From contig CALIZH010000399.1 of the NCBI GenBank assembly GCA_938028585.1, forward strand, positions 1 to 6,470: 6,470 nt of DNA. Direction: 5' to 3'. The notes under the pieces were generated by a model. That model made no database searches. It was given only the letters and a program-made list of their open reading frames with translations, and had not been told where the DNA came from. How positions within the stretch are numbered: position 1 is the stretch's first letter; every line of letters begins with the position of its first letter. The translations under genes and the position numbers were made by a program. Positions 5,428-6,470 of the stretch are shown here, one piece after another. Source of the DNA: an uncultured Actinomyces sp. (GTDB lineage Bacteria; Actinomycetota; Actinomycetes; Actinomycetales; Actinomycetaceae).

Positions 5428-6470
5428 TGGCCGCTCCCCTGTTCCATGCGCTCCCACTCATCCAAAACATCACTACCGGCCTGTGTAATTGAGCCCGCAC
5501 CCATAGTGACTAAGATTCCGTCCTCGCCGAGCTCGCGGGCAGCCATGCGCGCAGCCTCATGCATATCTGGAACGTAGTGTGCTCGAGACAGGTGCGAAGT
5601 AATGAGCTGCGAAGTCACGCCGGGCACCGGATCCTCACGCGCGCCGTAAATATCGCAGACGTAGACGTGATCCGCATGTGAAAGCGCCTGGGCGAAGCGC
5701 TCGGCGAAAGCCTGAGTACGCGAATACAGGTGCGGTTGGAAAACCACGCTTACTTCCCCATCACCGGCTGCAGTACGAGCCTGCTGCAATGCTGCAGCGA
5801 CCTCGGTGGGATGGTGTGCATAGTCATCATAGACAAGAACATCTCCATAGTTGCCTTTGTACTGGAACCTTCTATCTACACCGTGGTATGAAAAGATTCC
5901 ATGTTGAATTTTTTCCAACGGAATATCATCTTTGTATGCTGTCAAAATCGCTGCGGTAGCATTCATAATATTGTGTTTTCCGGGAACTTTGATAGAAAAA
6001 GGGCCCAAAATATCACTGTCTAATTGAATAGAAAAATGCCCGTTTCCATTTTTGTCAAAAGAATCATCCACAATGACAGCATCATTGTTCTTGTCATATC
6101 CGAATAGGATACAGTTCGGTAAATCCTTTAGGGCGGTTCTCACATTTTGGTCATCACCGTTTGCAATCGTGTATCCATTGGAAGAAACATTTTGAGAGAA
6201 TTTTCTAAAAGATTGGATAATAACATCCAAACTGTCAAAGTAATCCAGATGATCTGCTTCGATATTTAAGATAATGCCGAATTTCGGATATAAATCAAGA
6301 AAACTGTCAAAGTATTCGCATGCCTCCGTAATAAAATGTTCACTATTACCGATTCTGAAATTTCCGTTAATTTCTTTTAAATTTCCTCCCACTAAAATAG
6401 TAGGGTCATAGTCAGAATAGGAATACAGAACGGAGAGCATGGAAGTTGTGGTCGTTTTTCCGTGCGTTCC
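5424..6470 (-). CDS. murC: UDP-N-acetylmuramate-L-alanine ligase MurC (5'-partial, mosaic)
   Basis: MurC joins L-Ala to UDP-MurNAc with ATP in the cytoplasm, the first step of the peptidoglycan stem peptide. The frame is open to the window edge, giving 348 residues from the ATP-binding P-loop GTHGKTTTTS onward. The N-terminal UDP-binding domain (roughly 115 residues) lies outside the window. Visible motifs are NIEADHLDYF (69-78), HNIMNATAA (166-174), GVDRRF (197-202), YDDYAHHPTE (214-223) and QPHLYSRT (245-252). The gene changes character at about 5800-5831. Upstream the DNA is AT-rich and the protein (ITEACEYFDSFL, ILNIEADHLDYF) is of Clostridia/Lachnospiraceae type. Downstream it is GC-rich and like its actinobacterial neighbours. 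The frame is intact across the change. It is either an assembly chimera or a real domain replacement. The function call is secure; whether this exact gene exists in a cell is not. Confidence 0.9.
   Translation of the reverse strand, partial: GTHGKTTTTSMLSVLYSYSDYDPTILVGGNLKEINGNFRIGNSEHFITEACEYFDSFLDLYPKFGIILNIEADHLDYFDSLDVIIQSFRKFSQNVSSNGYTIANGDDQNVRTALKDLPNCILFGYDKNNDAVIVDDSFDKNGNGHFSIQLDSDILGPFSIKVPGKHNIMNATAAILTAYKDDIPLEKIQHGIFSYHGVDRRFQYKGNYGDVLVYDDYAHHPTEVAAALQQARTAAGDGEVSVVFQPHLYSRTQAFAERFAQALSHADHVYVCDIYGAREDPVPGVTSQLITSHLSRAHYVPDMHEAARMAARELGEDGILVTMGAGSITQAGSDVLDEWERMEQGSGQ
5434..5440 (-). promoter_or_regulatory. Ribosome binding site deciding the ftsQ start
   Basis: AGGGGAG on the minus strand lies within the end of murC, six bases before the GTG at 5427. 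Together with the GTGA start/stop overlap it indicates translational coupling of ftsQ to murC and rules against the ATG at 5457. Confidence 0.75.
5821..6470. other. AT-rich segment of foreign, Clostridia-like composition
   Basis: Hand counts of several 60-base lines here give about 28-38% GC. The lines at 5641 and 5761, in the same gene, give 60-62%. The drop is abrupt at about 5820. Codons in this segment prefer A/T at the third position (AAA, GAT, ATT, TTT). The boundary coincides with the conserved DDYAHHPTE motif of MurC. No transposase, inverted repeat or attachment-like sequence accompanies it, and the segment runs off the window end. Confidence 0.85.

Noticed and set aside
5821..6470. 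AT-rich segment as an inserted mobile element
   Set aside because: It continues the murC frame with authentic MurC motifs and has no transposase, integrase or terminal repeats. It is homologous replacement or an assembly join, not an insertion.
5424..6470. Frameshift or pseudogene in murC
   Set aside because: The frame is uninterrupted from the window edge to the stop and all ligase motifs are intact. The gene is only cut by the window end.
1..6470. CRISPR array, tRNA, rRNA or prophage remnants
   Set aside because: There are no regularly spaced direct repeats, no cloverleaf-like segments in the gaps, and coding density is full with division genes.

Overview
The window reads as the 3' end of an actinobacterial division and cell-wall (dcw) cluster, with every gene on the minus strand. 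In transcription order (right to left) it holds murC (5'-partial), ftsQ, ftsZ, pgeF, sepF, a yggT-family gene, divIVA/wag31, lspA and the first codons of a probable RluA-type pseudouridine synthase. The DivIVA C-terminus resembles Wag31, the sepF-yggT-divIVA order is actinobacterial, and a hand count of murC 3' lines gives about 60-62% GC. These suggest Actinomycetota, perhaps the family Actinomycetaceae. The genus cannot be fixed from this sequence alone.

Layout. 5424-6470: murC from its P-loop to the stop, strikingly mosaic. The promoter-proximal part (about 5820-6470) is AT-rich and encodes a Clostridia/Lachnospiraceae-like central domain. The rest (5424 to about 5820) is GC-rich and fits the neighbours. 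4342-5427: ftsQ, starting on a GTG that overlaps the murC stop by 4 bases. 4206-4341: ftsQ-ftsZ spacer with a promoter-like element and inverted repeats. 2967-4205: ftsZ. 2221-2967: pgeF, coupled to ftsZ by TGATG. 1697-2158: sepF. 1386-1694: yggT, 2 bases after sepF. 1192-1385: divIVA upstream region with five GTGAC pentamers. 574-1191: divIVA, followed by a strong hairpin terminator (522-556). 27-512: lspA, starting 9 bases beyond that hairpin. 1-24: start of the next gene.

How the genes work together. MurC adds L-alanine to UDP-MurNAc, and PgeF is linked to keeping the stem peptide correct. FtsZ forms the division ring, SepF anchors it to the membrane, and FtsQ is part of the septal divisome. 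DivIVA/Wag31 directs polar growth. YggT is a small membrane protein that travels with these genes. LspA is the lipoprotein signal peptidase and appears to be a separate transcription unit.

I found no mobile element, CRISPR array, RNA gene or new defence-like system. The most noteworthy observation is the mosaic murC. It is either a metagenome assembly chimera joined at a conserved motif or a real inter-phylum domain replacement. Reads spanning the junction would decide.
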